Source: Lachnospiraceae bacterium (GTDB lineage Bacteria; Bacillota; Clostridia; Lachnospirales; Lachnospiraceae). From it: a stretch of 64,000 nucleotides of DNA. The translations under genes and the position numbers were made by a program. The notes beneath the pieces are model-generated. The model was not told where the DNA came from. It did not search any database and saw only the letters and a program-made list of their open reading frames with translations. The DNA is taken from positions 1-64,000 of the forward strand of contig JALEIR010000028.1 in NCBI GenBank assembly GCA_022769665.1, read 5' to 3'. Positions 26,448-35,608 of this stretch are shown here, in pieces (the first letter of the stretch is position 1; the number at the start of each line of letters is the position of its first letter).

Positions 26448-27386
26448 TCAGGTTCCCACTCTCCTCAACAGACTTTGAATTGCTTTTTCGCAAAGTATCA
26501 TAATCAAGAACAGTATCGTCGCGATTGCACATGCATAACCCATCTCAAATCGGGTAAAGCCGTAGTCGAACAGGTGGGTCACTATGGTTCGTGCCGCGTA
26601 GTCGGTACTGGGATATCCGCACAGCGCCATGGTCACATCGCAGACGCTAAAGGCCTGAGTGATAGACATAACCGCGCCAAACATCAGCATGGGCTTCATG
26701 TTAGGAAGAGTGATATACCACAACTCCTGCCAGCGATTCTTAATTCCGTCCATGTATCCCGCTTCGAACTGAGACCTATCCACGCCCTGAAGGCCTGCCA
26801 CAAAGGAGAGGAATCCGGTGCCCAGACTCATCCACAGGATGACCAGCATACATATCGGCAGCATATAGTCCGGATTAATGAACCACAAAACAGGCTTATC
26901 AATAATACCGAGGTTCATCAAAAATGCATTCACATATCCATAAGCATCTCCCCGGAAGAACACGGAGAAAATTACGTAACAGTTACCCGCAATGGAAGGG
27001 GCGTAGAACACAACGACAGCCACACTTCGCACCCATCTGGGCAGCTCGTTAATCAGCCAGGCGAACAGAAAGGACATTATGTAGCCCAACGGTCCGGTCA
27101 CCACGGCAATCAGGAAAGTGTTCTTCAGACCGATCAGGAAGATGTCGTCCTCCAGTATCAGGCTGATATAATTCTGAAGTCCGATAAACCGGGGACTCTC
27201 CAGAATATTGTAATAGGTAAAGCTGTAAAAAATGGATATCACCACCGGCGCCACGTAGAACAGAGTAAACAGCAGCGCATAAGGCAGGAGAAACAGGTAG
27301 CACATCTTACTTTTTGACGCTTTTTTCCATGCAACCTGCGTGTTATGCTTTCGCAGTACAAAATACTTTTTCCAATACTCTTTCAT
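26448..27386 (-). CDS. Sugar ABC transporter permease (MalF type, set B)
   Basis: A 312-residue membrane protein. The first helix is LFLLPYALLFTLFYVAPVVI, and the EAA-like loop reads SQFEAGYMDGIKNRWQELWY, where the usual Ala-Ala is Gly-Tyr: a mild departure from consensus. It follows the large solute-binding protein gene by 11 bp. The partner permease begins 1 bp after its stop. Confidence 0.9.
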   Translation of the reverse strand: MKEYWKKYFVLRKHNTQVAWKKASKSKMCYLFLLPYALLFTLFYVAPVVISIFYSFTYYNILESPRFIGLQNYISLILEDDIFLIGLKNTFLIAVVTGPLGYIMSFLFAWLINELPRWVRSVAVVVFYAPSIAGNCYVIFSVFFRGDAYGYVNAFLMNLGIIDKPVLWFINPDYMLPICMLVILWMSLGTGFLSFVAGLQGVDRSQFEAGYMDGIKNRWQELWYITLPNMKPMLMFGAVMSITQAFSVCDVTMALCGYPSTDYAARTIVTHLFDYGFTRFEMGYACAIATILFLIMILCEKAIQSLLRRVGT

Positions 27387-27397
27387 GCTTCACTCCC

Positions 27398-30358
27398 CTA
27401 TTCTCCATCTACCGGCAGTCCGAACTCAATCCTCTTCTTTTTGATTTCATCGTTGATAGTGACTGCGTAATCTATGATAGTTTCTCTGGAGTCAGTTTTT
27501 TCGTTAATCACCTTTCGAATTGCGTTGGTGATGTGGCGCCCTGTGAAGTAACCGCCGGGCACCTCGCGGATTCCCACCGTCTGTTCCCACTGTGCGTCCA
27601 GCACCTCAATGTCGTCCGCGCTCCAGGAAAGCTGTACGAAAGCGTCCTTGTTCGCCGTAGCGTACCGGGCGGAGGATCCCAACAGAGCCTCAATCTCGCG
27701 TCCGAAGTTCACCTGCGTATCGGGCTGTGCCCACCACTTCATGAACTCCCAGGAATCCTGCCTCAGTTCCTCGTCCTCGGTGGCAATCATCATGGTCGCG
27801 CTGCCGGTGATGAAATCGGAGCGGTCTATATAGGTGCTTCCGTCAGGGTTCGTGTACTCCGTGCCGGGGATTAAAGTGAAATCCCAGAGTCCTCGAATCT
27901 CGGGAGCGGATACCATCAGCGTGTTGTAGGTCGAATATGCAGAAATACCAATAGGCATTTCTCCTGAACGGAAACGGCTGACAAAATCATACACCGTAGG
28001 AATTCCGTAATCGTTAAAGTACCTGACATAATCCTTGAAAGCCTTCACACCGGCCTCGTCGTCCACCGTGGTTTTGGTTCCCTGTTCATTGTACATGTCG
28101 CCGCCGTACTGGAACAGAAGCGTAAAGTACAGTGACAGGTCAGGAGTATTGGATGCGACGGCCGTGGAGGCGGTTGTTGTCGAACTGCTGCCCGCTGCGG
28201 TAGGTATGCCCACCGAGAGGTTGTTGCCCTGAATGGTAGGAAGCATTTCAATCAGATCCTGCCAGGTATTGGGAATCTCCAGTTCCAACTCCTCCAGCAC
28301 ATCTTTTCTGTAGAACATTACGTTGAAGGTCTGAGTCTCGGGTACCGCGTAAATATGTTCATCCAGACGATACTGCTCATACGAGCTTTCCGTGTAATGG
28401 GAGAATACCTCCTGCCAGTCATCGAACTGTGTCAAATCCTCCGCCGCATTACGCAAAGCGTAGTTCACAGGCTGGTCAGCGCCCACGGAGAGCACCACAT
28501 TGGGACCTCTGCCCGCCATCACGGCGTTCATTACAGCGCCGGGATCAACCACTTCCACATTTACCTTTACACCGGAGTCAGGAGTAAAGGTATCGTCCAC
28601 CATGGACTTTAAGATTGTTCCCTGATCACGGCCGGTGAGAACCCACACCTTCACCACGTTGTCGCTTCCGTCTTCGTCATATACATCGCCCACTGCGTTG
28701 TAGTCCACAAAAAAGGATGCTGCAAAGGATTTAATTTCATGCCAAATCTTCGCAAAGAAGTTCGCCTTGTCCTTCTCAGGCTTCACGTCAGTGCCGCTTA
28801 CCACCAGATAGTCCACATCCAGCTTTGTCTCACTCAGATTAAGAGCAGCGGTTCCCAGAGCGGTAATGTTGTCCTTAAAGGTAGTGAACTCCAGCGTAAT
28901 CTTCTGGGGCTTTTTGCAGAAACGTTCCAGCTGCTGCGCCACTGTCTGCGCTGTAGCTATCTGATCGGCTTTCTGTCCGCTGTACGCCACCATGTCATCC
29001 ACGATCTTGTACAGTCTCTTTGCCTCGAGATCCATAGCTTCCATGACCTCAGGGTAATTCTTCTCTATGTAATAGTCTCTGTACTGGTCAGGGCTTGCAC
29101 CCGTGTACACCAGAATTTTTCTATAGATTTGATTCAGGCGGAAGGTGGAATCCTCCAGTGCCTCCAGAATGGATCCTACACCACCCAGACTTGCCTCCAA
29201 CCGGACAGTATGCTCACCGGCGGTCAAATAAAACTGATAGGGATTTCCGTCCGCATCCGCAAGCTGCAGACAGTTCCAGTCATTGCTGTATTCAAAACCA
29301 ATCTCCTGCATCTCAGAGAAAGGAATCTCGCCGTCTATGTACACGGTTCTGTTGGACACCATGCCTCGGGAGTAATTCTGACGTCCCTTTATCATGATAT
29401 TGTAATAGCCGTCCTCCGGAACCTCGAAGCCCCATTCAATCCACTGACCGGAGCTTCTCCACGCATCGCCGCCCACATAATTGAGCACCGTGTTGGTCAC
29501 ACTGTTTGGCTGGGTGGTCGGTGAAGACCTGTCATATTTTGCATAGAGAGAGGACTCGGAACGATAAATGGAATCCTCGCCCTGAATCACCTGGCAATAA
29601 CTTTTCGCAGCTTCGGAGGCGTTCACTTGCGGCTGCTTTGCCAGATACGCCTGATAGTTGTCAATGGTCTCAATCCCGGCTACTACCAGTTTTTTCAGAA
29701 CAATCGGTTCATTCTCGCCGGCAAGGCTGATTTCATTCTCGCCTTTTTCCAGATAAAACATGTAAGGCTCCGTCACATATCCCATATCATCGCGGAACCG
29801 GGATTGCTGCCAGTCAAAAGCCTCAACTTGGACAGGGCGGATCTCATTGCCCTGATTATCCACTCTTTTTTCTCCGCCGTCAGTCCAAATTCTTGTGAAT
29901 GAAATATTCAGCGCATCCTCAAAAGGAATCTGACCATTCACATAAACGGCTCTTTCTGCCGCAACGCCTCTGGACTCCGGAATCAGATATTCCATATATA
30001 AATTATAGAAACCCGTCTCAGGCACATTTACCTTCCAGGTAACCAGAGATCCGGTGCCGGTATACAGTGCCTTATCAGCGCCCTCGTAATTACTGTAAAC
30101 CTCCACATCACCCTCTGCGGTATAATCAAACAAATCTACCTCAACGCTCTGTGCAACGCACGTTGCATCGGTATGCGCATTGAGGTACCCTGTATAGGTT
30201 CCCTCTCTCTCCATACCTTCCACATCAGTGATCAGGTCATGCCCTTCATACTTTTCATGAAAATCCTCTACCTCGCGCAAGGACGAAAGGACAGCAATCA
30301 CTGCCACCACTGCGATAACCCCTACTGCTACAAGCACTTTCTTTACAGAGCTTTTCAT
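27398..30358 (-). CDS. Giant solute-binding protein with two N-terminal carbohydrate-binding-like modules (set B)
   Basis: A 986-residue extracellular protein, start ATG at 30358 after GGAGGAAAGT. Residues 8-30 are a membrane anchor (no lipobox Cys). Two related beta-sandwich modules follow (about 70-228 and 256-392). They share the sequence pattern FYNLYMEYLIPESRGVAAER / YYNIMIKGRQNYSRGMVSNR, then VYVNGQIPFEDA / VYIDGEIPFSEM and YLEKGENEISL / YLTAGEHTVRL, so one module is a duplication of the other. A helical linker (about 395-545) leads to a type-1 solute-binding fold (about 565-986; VKVWVLTGRDQGTILKSMVD, NVMFYRKDVLEELELEIPNT, WDFTLIPGTEYTNPDGSTY). Ordinary family members have about 450 residues. 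First gene of the nine-gene operon. It may hold a polymer at the surface while its binding domain feeds the permeases. Confidence 0.88.
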   Translation of the reverse strand: MKSSVKKVLVAVGVIAVVAVIAVLSSLREVEDFHEKYEGHDLITDVEGMEREGTYTGYLNAHTDATCVAQSVEVDLFDYTAEGDVEVYSNYEGADKALYTGTGSLVTWKVNVPETGFYNLYMEYLIPESRGVAAERAVYVNGQIPFEDALNISFTRIWTDGGEKRVDNQGNEIRPVQVEAFDWQQSRFRDDMGYVTEPYMFYLEKGENEISLAGENEPIVLKKLVVAGIETIDNYQAYLAKQPQVNASEAAKSYCQVIQGEDSIYRSESSLYAKYDRSSPTTQPNSVTNTVLNYVGGDAWRSSGQWIEWGFEVPEDGYYNIMIKGRQNYSRGMVSNRTVYIDGEIPFSEMQEIGFEYSNDWNCLQLADADGNPYQFYLTAGEHTVRLEASLGGVGSILEALEDSTFRLNQIYRKILVYTGASPDQYRDYYIEKNYPEVMEAMDLEAKRLYKIVDDMVAYSGQKADQIATAQTVAQQLERFCKKPQKITLEFTTFKDNITALGTAALNLSETKLDVDYLVVSGTDVKPEKDKANFFAKIWHEIKSFAASFFVDYNAVGDVYDEDGSDNVVKVWVLTGRDQGTILKSMVDDTFTPDSGVKVNVEVVDPGAVMNAVMAGRGPNVVLSVGADQPVNYALRNAAEDLTQFDDWQEVFSHYTESSYEQYRLDEHIYAVPETQTFNVMFYRKDVLEELELEIPNTWQDLIEMLPTIQGNNLSVGIPTAAGSSSTTTASTAVASNTPDLSLYFTLLFQYGGDMYNEQGTKTTVDDEAGVKAFKDYVRYFNDYGIPTVYDFVSRFRSGEMPIGISAYSTYNTLMVSAPEIRGLWDFTLIPGTEYTNPDGSTYIDRSDFITGSATMMIATEDEELRQDSWEFMKWWAQPDTQVNFGREIEALLGSSARYATANKDAFVQLSWSADDIEVLDAQWEQTVGIREVPGGYFTGRHITNAIRKVINEKTDSRETIIDYAVTINDEIKKKRIEFGLPVDGE

Positions 30359-30467
30359 ACTTTCCTCCACAAAAATCCCGTCTTAATCGCATTTTATACA
30401 TACAAAAGGATCGTAATACCCTTCTTACAATAGCATATTACACAAAAAGGTCCCCTTATGTCTCCTC

Positions 30468-30497
30468 AATCCTTGCTATATTTCCATTAAACGTTGC
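30468..30497 (-). promoter_or_regulatory. Predicted activator site of the nine-gene transport operon
   Basis: The 9-base word AATCCTTGC, present twice in the exporter promoter, is here at 30468-30476; a 7-of-9 match, AAACGTTGC, follows at 30489-30497 in the same orientation, period 21 bp. The surrounding 30371-30649 gap (279 bp) has no gene; it holds this site, AT-rich sequence compatible with a -10 (TAATAT about 30432-30437) and the terminator of the fusion gene. Confidence 0.5.
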
Positions 30498-30591
30498 GAT
30501 TCTTTTGTGTGAGTTGTGCAGAGCGGCAAGTTTATCCCGTTCTGTCTTCTCATTCTTTGCTATCTTTTTTCCAAGTGTTGCCAAATCGTAC

Positions 30592-30620
30592 AAAAAAGAA
30601 GTGAATCGCTTCGATTCGCC
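30592..30620 (-). terminator. Terminator after the GH39-GH43 gene
   Basis: On minus, GCGAATCG and CGATTCAC pair around AAG and are followed by TTCTTTTTT. It lies about 30 bp after the stop codon at 30650 and separates this gene from the transport operon. Confidence 0.75.
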
Positions 30621-30649
30621 TCTCAAATATTGCTCAAATTTTGCTTTTT

Positions 30650-33600
30650 TTACCTGTCACGGTATACAAAATCACGAAATTCGGCAGAACCGCCCGCTTC
30701 CTCTGTGGAATACACCACCAGGCCGAATCTGCACCCCGTAAAGTGGTCCAACTTGAAATACAGCTTGTGCTCACCTCCTGCCTTTACCCACGGATTCCGT
30801 ACCTGTAAGCCTGCACCTCTGTAATAGAAGGAAGCCGTATCCTGCATATTTGTAAACTCTACTTCCAGCTTCAGACGGACAACGCTTTCTTCCAGCAAAA
30901 TCGCCGCAGTTTCCCGCTCTCTGCTCTCCTCCTTTTTCAATGGCATCATGGAATGACCTTCCGTTTCCATAGTACGCACCGTCAGATACAGCCTGCCCTC
31001 TCTTCTGGTGACACCCACAAAACCATAGCAGCTCTGTAATACACAGATACCGGCATAATCACCTTCCTTCAGATTACTTCCGTCCACTGTAACCTCTCCG
31101 GCACATCCGGGATAGGCCATCCGCTGGGTAATCATATTCTTTGCCCGGGTCAGTTCCTGACAAATTTTATCGGTCTGCACCCGAAAACTTCCCTTCTCCC
31201 GGTCATGGAATATCAGGCTTTTGTCCGGCTCATGGTTAAACTGCCAGCAAGGTTTCAGTTCTCCCTTAAAATCATCGCTTTCCGTCAGCGGACGATATAC
31301 ATATCCGGGACGGGTGCTCTCTACGGGAAACTCCTCAGGTATCTTTCCGTTATCACCAAACACCGGATAATCCTTCTCCCATGTCAGAGGCATCAATATC
31401 GGTATCCGTCCCACTGCTCCGCTGTCCTGGAACAACATGGCATACCATTTTCCATCCGGAGTATCCACAATGCCGCCCTGGGCAACGCCCTGCCCACAGT
31501 AGCCTCTGTCATCATCCAGCACGTCGCCGCCCGTAAATTCTCCGGTCAGGGAATCCGCCACAAAGCAGCTTTCCGTTCTTCTCCAGCACTCTCTTTTGGA
31601 ATGGATGAAGAACAGATAATATTTCCCGTTTATCTTATAAAAATGAGTCCCCTCGTAGCCGAGATTCGGATTACCCTCGTCGCTGACCGCCAGCCTGTGA
31701 AGTCCGCCCTCCAGAGGTCCGCTCAAGTCCTTTTTCAGCTCCGTGATATAAATATTTTTGTTGCCGTAAGCGATGTATACCCTGTCGTCATCATCAAACA
31801 GCAGAGAACAGTCGTGGTAAAAGCCCTCCACAAAATGCTTCTCCCAGGGGCCCTCTATCTTGTCCGCCGTATAAAGATAGGTTTTGTGAGTATCATTTGC
31901 CACAAAGCATATATAATAGGTTCCCCTATGATATCTCAAAGATGCCGCCCACATACCCTGTCCGTAAATACTCTGCTCTCCCTCCAGCTTCTGCCCCGGT
32001 GTTCCGTCAAGCGTATCATAGACGTAGGCCGCATGCTCCCAGTTCCGTAAGTCGTAGGAGCGCAGGATTTCGCAGCCCGGCATGAAGTGCATGGTAGTAC
32101 TCACCATATAATAGGTATCCTCCACCCGAATCACATCCACATCCGGATAATCCAGGCGAGTGATGGGATTGATATGAGGGTACTGCATGGTACGCTCATA
32201 GGAATAGCCCCGGTCCGGTTTTACCCTGCCCGGCTTCCACTCAAAATACACCACTGCGTTTTCTGCAACCGTAAAGGTGCTTTCCGTCCTGCCGTTTTGG
32301 GGGATGACTCTTGCAGTCCTCGTATAGGGTACCGCCGTTGTGCGAAGAAGTTCGTTTTCCTCCTTCGTAAGATTTGCAGGTTCTCCCAGATCATGCCAGG
32401 CCTTCAATGGATTGCAATGCTTTTCATCCACGGTCTTTGTCAGAAGACAGCCTTCCCCGTTTTCTGCCATTTCCAGAGTCAATGTAAAATCATATCCCCT
32501 GCGGTTGTTGGTCATGTTCCAGACCACGCCCCTGTAGGTTCCGTCCTCCAGGCACATCACCACAGCATTGTTGTCCCGGTGAATGCAGTGCCCCGGCTTC
32601 TCCTTCAGCTTTTTGAAGAAGGCAAAGCTCCAGAAGGTTGGTTTGGGGATACAGCCGTTTGCCACCAGCCCGAAACCGCCGTGGAAGGGGGTGAAGGGCA
32701 CTCCCTGTTCCTCAAACACATCTCCGAATGTCCAGTAAGAGTAGGAGGCATTGTCCTCTCCCAGCCGGGCAAGCTGCTGCGCGATAAATGCCGCGTTCTG
32801 ATTTGTGTCATGCAACGGACAGTTGGGAATATAGGAGGTATTGAATTCCGTAATATGAATTTCCAACCCCTTATACTCCGGAAAACTGTCGATGATTTCA
32901 CGGGTGGTATGCAAATTGGCAAAGCCGTCCTCCGCCTTCATCAACTCCGCATAGCCATAATGTCCGACGTTCTCGGGAAACTCTGTAGTATAGTGATGTC
33001 TGGTGACAAAATCCACCGCAATGGAATTGTCATGACAATACTGCATAAAGGCTTTTATCCAAATCTCATCACTGCCTCCGCAAACCGCCGGACCACCTAC
33101 ACGGAAGCGGCTGTCCACCGACTTCACGGCGCAAAAGGTATTGTGGAACAGTCTGAGATACTCCTGCATATCCGCATGTTCCCAGAAGCCTGGCAGATTC
33201 GGCTCATTCCAGACCTCAACGGGCCAGGTCACCACCTCATCCCTGCCGTACCTGTCACACAAGTGTAAGAGCAAGGCTTTCACCATTTCGCACCATGCCT
33301 CATAGGAAGCCGGAGGCGTGGTATTGCCCTTCCAGTAAAAGACGGTCTGTGTTCCGCTTGCCAACCTTTCCGGCATGAATCCCAACTCCAGGAAAGGCTT
33401 CAAGCCAAGCTCTCTATAACTGTCCATTACTCTGTCCAAGTAAGTATAGTTATACTCGACCGTACCGTTCTCACCCACCTGATATATCGCCATATCATCG
33501 CAAAAAAGGCCATGGCCCCTGATATGCCGGAATCCGATTTCCTCCTGAACCAGCTTCAGCTGTTCATAATACTCCTTATGTAATGCCAAACCCATTCTGC

Positions 33601-33679
33601 CCGTGCCGATGCAGAAATCCACCCGATTTTGAAAATCCACGTTTTTTTCAGGTGCAAGTATCATCCTTTTCTGTTCCAT
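30650..33679 (-). CDS. GH39-GH43 fusion: double beta-xylosidase, cytoplasmic
   Basis: A 1009-residue protein with no signal peptide; the ATG at 33679 is preferred to an in-frame GTG at 33688. Residues about 5-480 are a complete GH39 xylosidase: acid/base Glu159 in PVEVWNEPNLPGF, nucleophile Glu278 in IHITEFNTSYIPN, and the accessory beta-domain ending VVYFEWKPG. After a short linker (about 485-505), residues about 506-1009 are a complete GH43 enzyme with C-terminal beta-sandwich: base Asp513 in DYPDVDVIRV, Asp623 in YHDCSLLFDDDD, acid Glu676 in LGYEGTHFYK. All catalytic residues of both halves are present. The halves use different mechanisms (GH39 retaining, GH43 inverting). The GH43 half has a separate full-length paralogue at 5362-6942. 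Probable task: removing xylose and arabinose from imported arabinoxylo-oligosaccharides. Confidence 0.9.
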   Translation of the reverse strand: MEQKRMILAPEKNVDFQNRVDFCIGTGRMGLALHKEYYEQLKLVQEEIGFRHIRGHGLFCDDMAIYQVGENGTVEYNYTYLDRVMDSYRELGLKPFLELGFMPERLASGTQTVFYWKGNTTPPASYEAWCEMVKALLLHLCDRYGRDEVVTWPVEVWNEPNLPGFWEHADMQEYLRLFHNTFCAVKSVDSRFRVGGPAVCGGSDEIWIKAFMQYCHDNSIAVDFVTRHHYTTEFPENVGHYGYAELMKAEDGFANLHTTREIIDSFPEYKGLEIHITEFNTSYIPNCPLHDTNQNAAFIAQQLARLGEDNASYSYWTFGDVFEEQGVPFTPFHGGFGLVANGCIPKPTFWSFAFFKKLKEKPGHCIHRDNNAVVMCLEDGTYRGVVWNMTNNRRGYDFTLTLEMAENGEGCLLTKTVDEKHCNPLKAWHDLGEPANLTKEENELLRTTAVPYTRTARVIPQNGRTESTFTVAENAVVYFEWKPGRVKPDRGYSYERTMQYPHINPITRLDYPDVDVIRVEDTYYMVSTTMHFMPGCEILRSYDLRNWEHAAYVYDTLDGTPGQKLEGEQSIYGQGMWAASLRYHRGTYYICFVANDTHKTYLYTADKIEGPWEKHFVEGFYHDCSLLFDDDDRVYIAYGNKNIYITELKKDLSGPLEGGLHRLAVSDEGNPNLGYEGTHFYKINGKYYLFFIHSKRECWRRTESCFVADSLTGEFTGGDVLDDDRGYCGQGVAQGGIVDTPDGKWYAMLFQDSGAVGRIPILMPLTWEKDYPVFGDNGKIPEEFPVESTRPGYVYRPLTESDDFKGELKPCWQFNHEPDKSLIFHDREKGSFRVQTDKICQELTRAKNMITQRMAYPGCAGEVTVDGSNLKEGDYAGICVLQSCYGFVGVTRREGRLYLTVRTMETEGHSMMPLKKEESRERETAAILLEESVVRLKLEVEFTNMQDTASFYYRGAGLQVRNPWVKAGGEHKLYFKLDHFTGCRFGLVVYSTEEAGGSAEFRDFVYRDR

Positions 33680-33723
33680 AATCCCCACTTTTCCGGCACC
33701 ATACCGCCTGCTTTATTGTCGCT

Positions 33724-33752
33724 ATTTTACAACATTATCCCTATTCTGTAAA
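33724..33752 (-). promoter_or_regulatory. Promoter of the GH39-GH43 gene
   Basis: On minus: TTTACA (33747-33752), 17-bp spacer, TAAAAT (33724-33729), about 45 bp before the start codon. It lies between the stop of the preceding GH43 gene and this gene, so the fusion can be expressed independently. Confidence 0.6.
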
Positions 33753-33755
33753 CTT

Positions 33756-35594
33756 CTACGCCATGGTGTCGGTGTGCTGCTTTACCGTCAACAGGGTTTC
33801 CACCTCGCTGTATTCAGCCTTAACATCAAGTTCCTCTGTCACATCCAGCATAGGCGCGCCGTCAATGTCAAAGTACACTCTGCGGATGCCGCTGCTTCTC
33901 ACTCCTTCGGTGCCCGGTCTGGCATGATAAGTATTCCAAACGGTTCCGTATTCATCCGTCACATAGGCGTTATGTCCCGTTCCGTACTCACCCGGAACAC
34001 TTCTGGAGGTCAAAATCGGATAATTATTCTTCCTCCAGTTCTCCCGTTTCAACAAGTCTTTTCCCTTCTCGATGACAAGGTAGCTGACCACATAAGAAGT
34101 GTCTACCGCTGCCGCGGAAAATGTGATATAGAGTTTATTTCCTCTCGGCAGGGCAAAGGGTCCCTCCTCCACAAAAGTATGGTTATTGCCCCAGCCGTAG
34201 TCAGGCTTTGACAGAACCAACGGTTCTGAGGCCAGCTGCCAGGGTTTGTCAGGATTCAGTTTTGCAATGTAGAGCCACGCTCCCAAATCCTTGGGTAAAA
34301 ATTCCCGCTGAGACCAGATGACATACCATTCCTTCTCCCACTCAAAACAGGTCATATCCAAAGATATGGTTTTGCCCGCCGGACACAAATCGCTGCCATC
34401 CGCTTTCACAATTCTCCGAGGCCTTGACCAATCCTCCCTGCGAGTGGGATTTCCGCCCTCCCTAAGTTCCATAATATGGCTTTCTTCCCGGAAAAACTCT
34501 CCCGGTGTGGCTGCATGGAATATGTACAGTCTGCCGTGTATAACGTGAAACTCCGGTGCCCATAACAGCCCTCCGATTCCCTCATAAGTTTCGGAATCCA
34601 AAATCAGATGCTCTTCTGCATTGACCAGTTCCGGTATGCTGTCCGCCTCCCGGATATAGAGCGTATGGTTGTCGTCCGCGTCATTGGTAGCAATAAAGTA
34701 ATATTTTCCTTCCCAATACCCGATGCAGGGGTCCGCCCTGTTGAATGCCACCGGAAATTCAAAATGTTCCTGATGAACCTTTCCGCGGATGGAGTACTGC
34801 CCGGGCGTATTAAAGTCAACCCCTCTCAAGTCCCATTCCACAGGCTTTTCCTCCGAACCGCCGTCACTGTATAACGCTTTCGCCCGATACCGTTTCAGTT
34901 CTTCCGCCGATGCTGCTTCCACCTGCCCCGGAAAGGAGATACCGATGTTTTCAGGCGTCAGGAGCTTGCACTTAAGCCGCTCTGCAATTTCTTCGGAAAT
35001 CTCCACGGCATTATGTAAAACCGCTCCATCCATATCTGTCAGGGAAAGTCCGTCAGAAATATCGGTTATTCCGTCTTTCTGTAACTTCTCTGTTGGCAGC
35101 TCTCTCTTTTCCCTAAGCTGCAGCTTTCCCATATCCTCCAGTTCTCCGGCATACCACTTTCCTGTCTCGTCCCGCCAGTTCAGGACATAACACTTCTTTT
35201 CGGAATCATAGATGCAACTAATCTCTTCCACATAATTTTCACTCAGAGTCAGCAGCCCGAGCTCCCGATATTCCAGCAAATCTCCGGTCTCCCACAGCAG
35301 AACGCTTCCCCTGCTGCTTTCGTCCGCATCCCCGTCTCCTCCGATTCTGACGGCAATCACACCGAAGCTATCGTCTGCCGTTCTGAAAATCCACGGTGCC
35401 TTCAGGCTCATGGGATTTAAAGAGCCGTCCTCATTCTCCGTGGCCAGCGAAAAGAGCACTCCCGAATTGTGGTTCAGACCCTTGTAGTGCACGCCGTCCT
35501 CACTGAGCGCCAGGTGCAGGCTGTAGGCCAGCCTGGGGTCATACAATACATTGTCAATGGGTATTCTGGTATACCCCATTACATAATTAGACAT
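33756..35594 (-). CDS. GH43-like enzyme with N-terminal extra domains, cytoplasmic
   Basis: A 612-residue protein without signal peptide. The first 200 residues are a beta-rich domain that itself looks propeller-like (YDPRLAYSLHLALSEDGVHY; APWIFRTADDSFGVIAVR). A small Ig-like domain follows (about 205-275; EWDLRGVDFNTPGQYSIRGK). The GH43 propeller runs from about 280: base Asp288 in NRADPCIGYWEGKYYF, Asp413 in TISLDMTCFEWE, acid Glu477 in FVEEGPFALPRGN. Substrate is probably an arabinose- or xylose-containing oligosaccharide. The gene has a strong Shine-Dalgarno and an isolated promoter controlled by a LacI-type palindrome, unlike the other hydrolase genes here. Confidence 0.85.
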   Translation of the reverse strand: MSNYVMGYTRIPIDNVLYDPRLAYSLHLALSEDGVHYKGLNHNSGVLFSLATENEDGSLNPMSLKAPWIFRTADDSFGVIAVRIGGDGDADESSRGSVLLWETGDLLEYRELGLLTLSENYVEEISCIYDSEKKCYVLNWRDETGKWYAGELEDMGKLQLREKRELPTEKLQKDGITDISDGLSLTDMDGAVLHNAVEISEEIAERLKCKLLTPENIGISFPGQVEAASAEELKRYRAKALYSDGGSEEKPVEWDLRGVDFNTPGQYSIRGKVHQEHFEFPVAFNRADPCIGYWEGKYYFIATNDADDNHTLYIREADSIPELVNAEEHLILDSETYEGIGGLLWAPEFHVIHGRLYIFHAATPGEFFREESHIMELREGGNPTRREDWSRPRRIVKADGSDLCPAGKTISLDMTCFEWEKEWYVIWSQREFLPKDLGAWLYIAKLNPDKPWQLASEPLVLSKPDYGWGNNHTFVEEGPFALPRGNKLYITFSAAAVDTSYVVSYLVIEKGKDLLKRENWRKNNYPILTSRSVPGEYGTGHNAYVTDEYGTVWNTYHARPGTEGVRSSGIRRVYFDIDGAPMLDVTEELDVKAEYSEVETLLTVKQHTDTMA

Positions 35595-35608
35595 AGAAAC
35601 CTCCTTTT

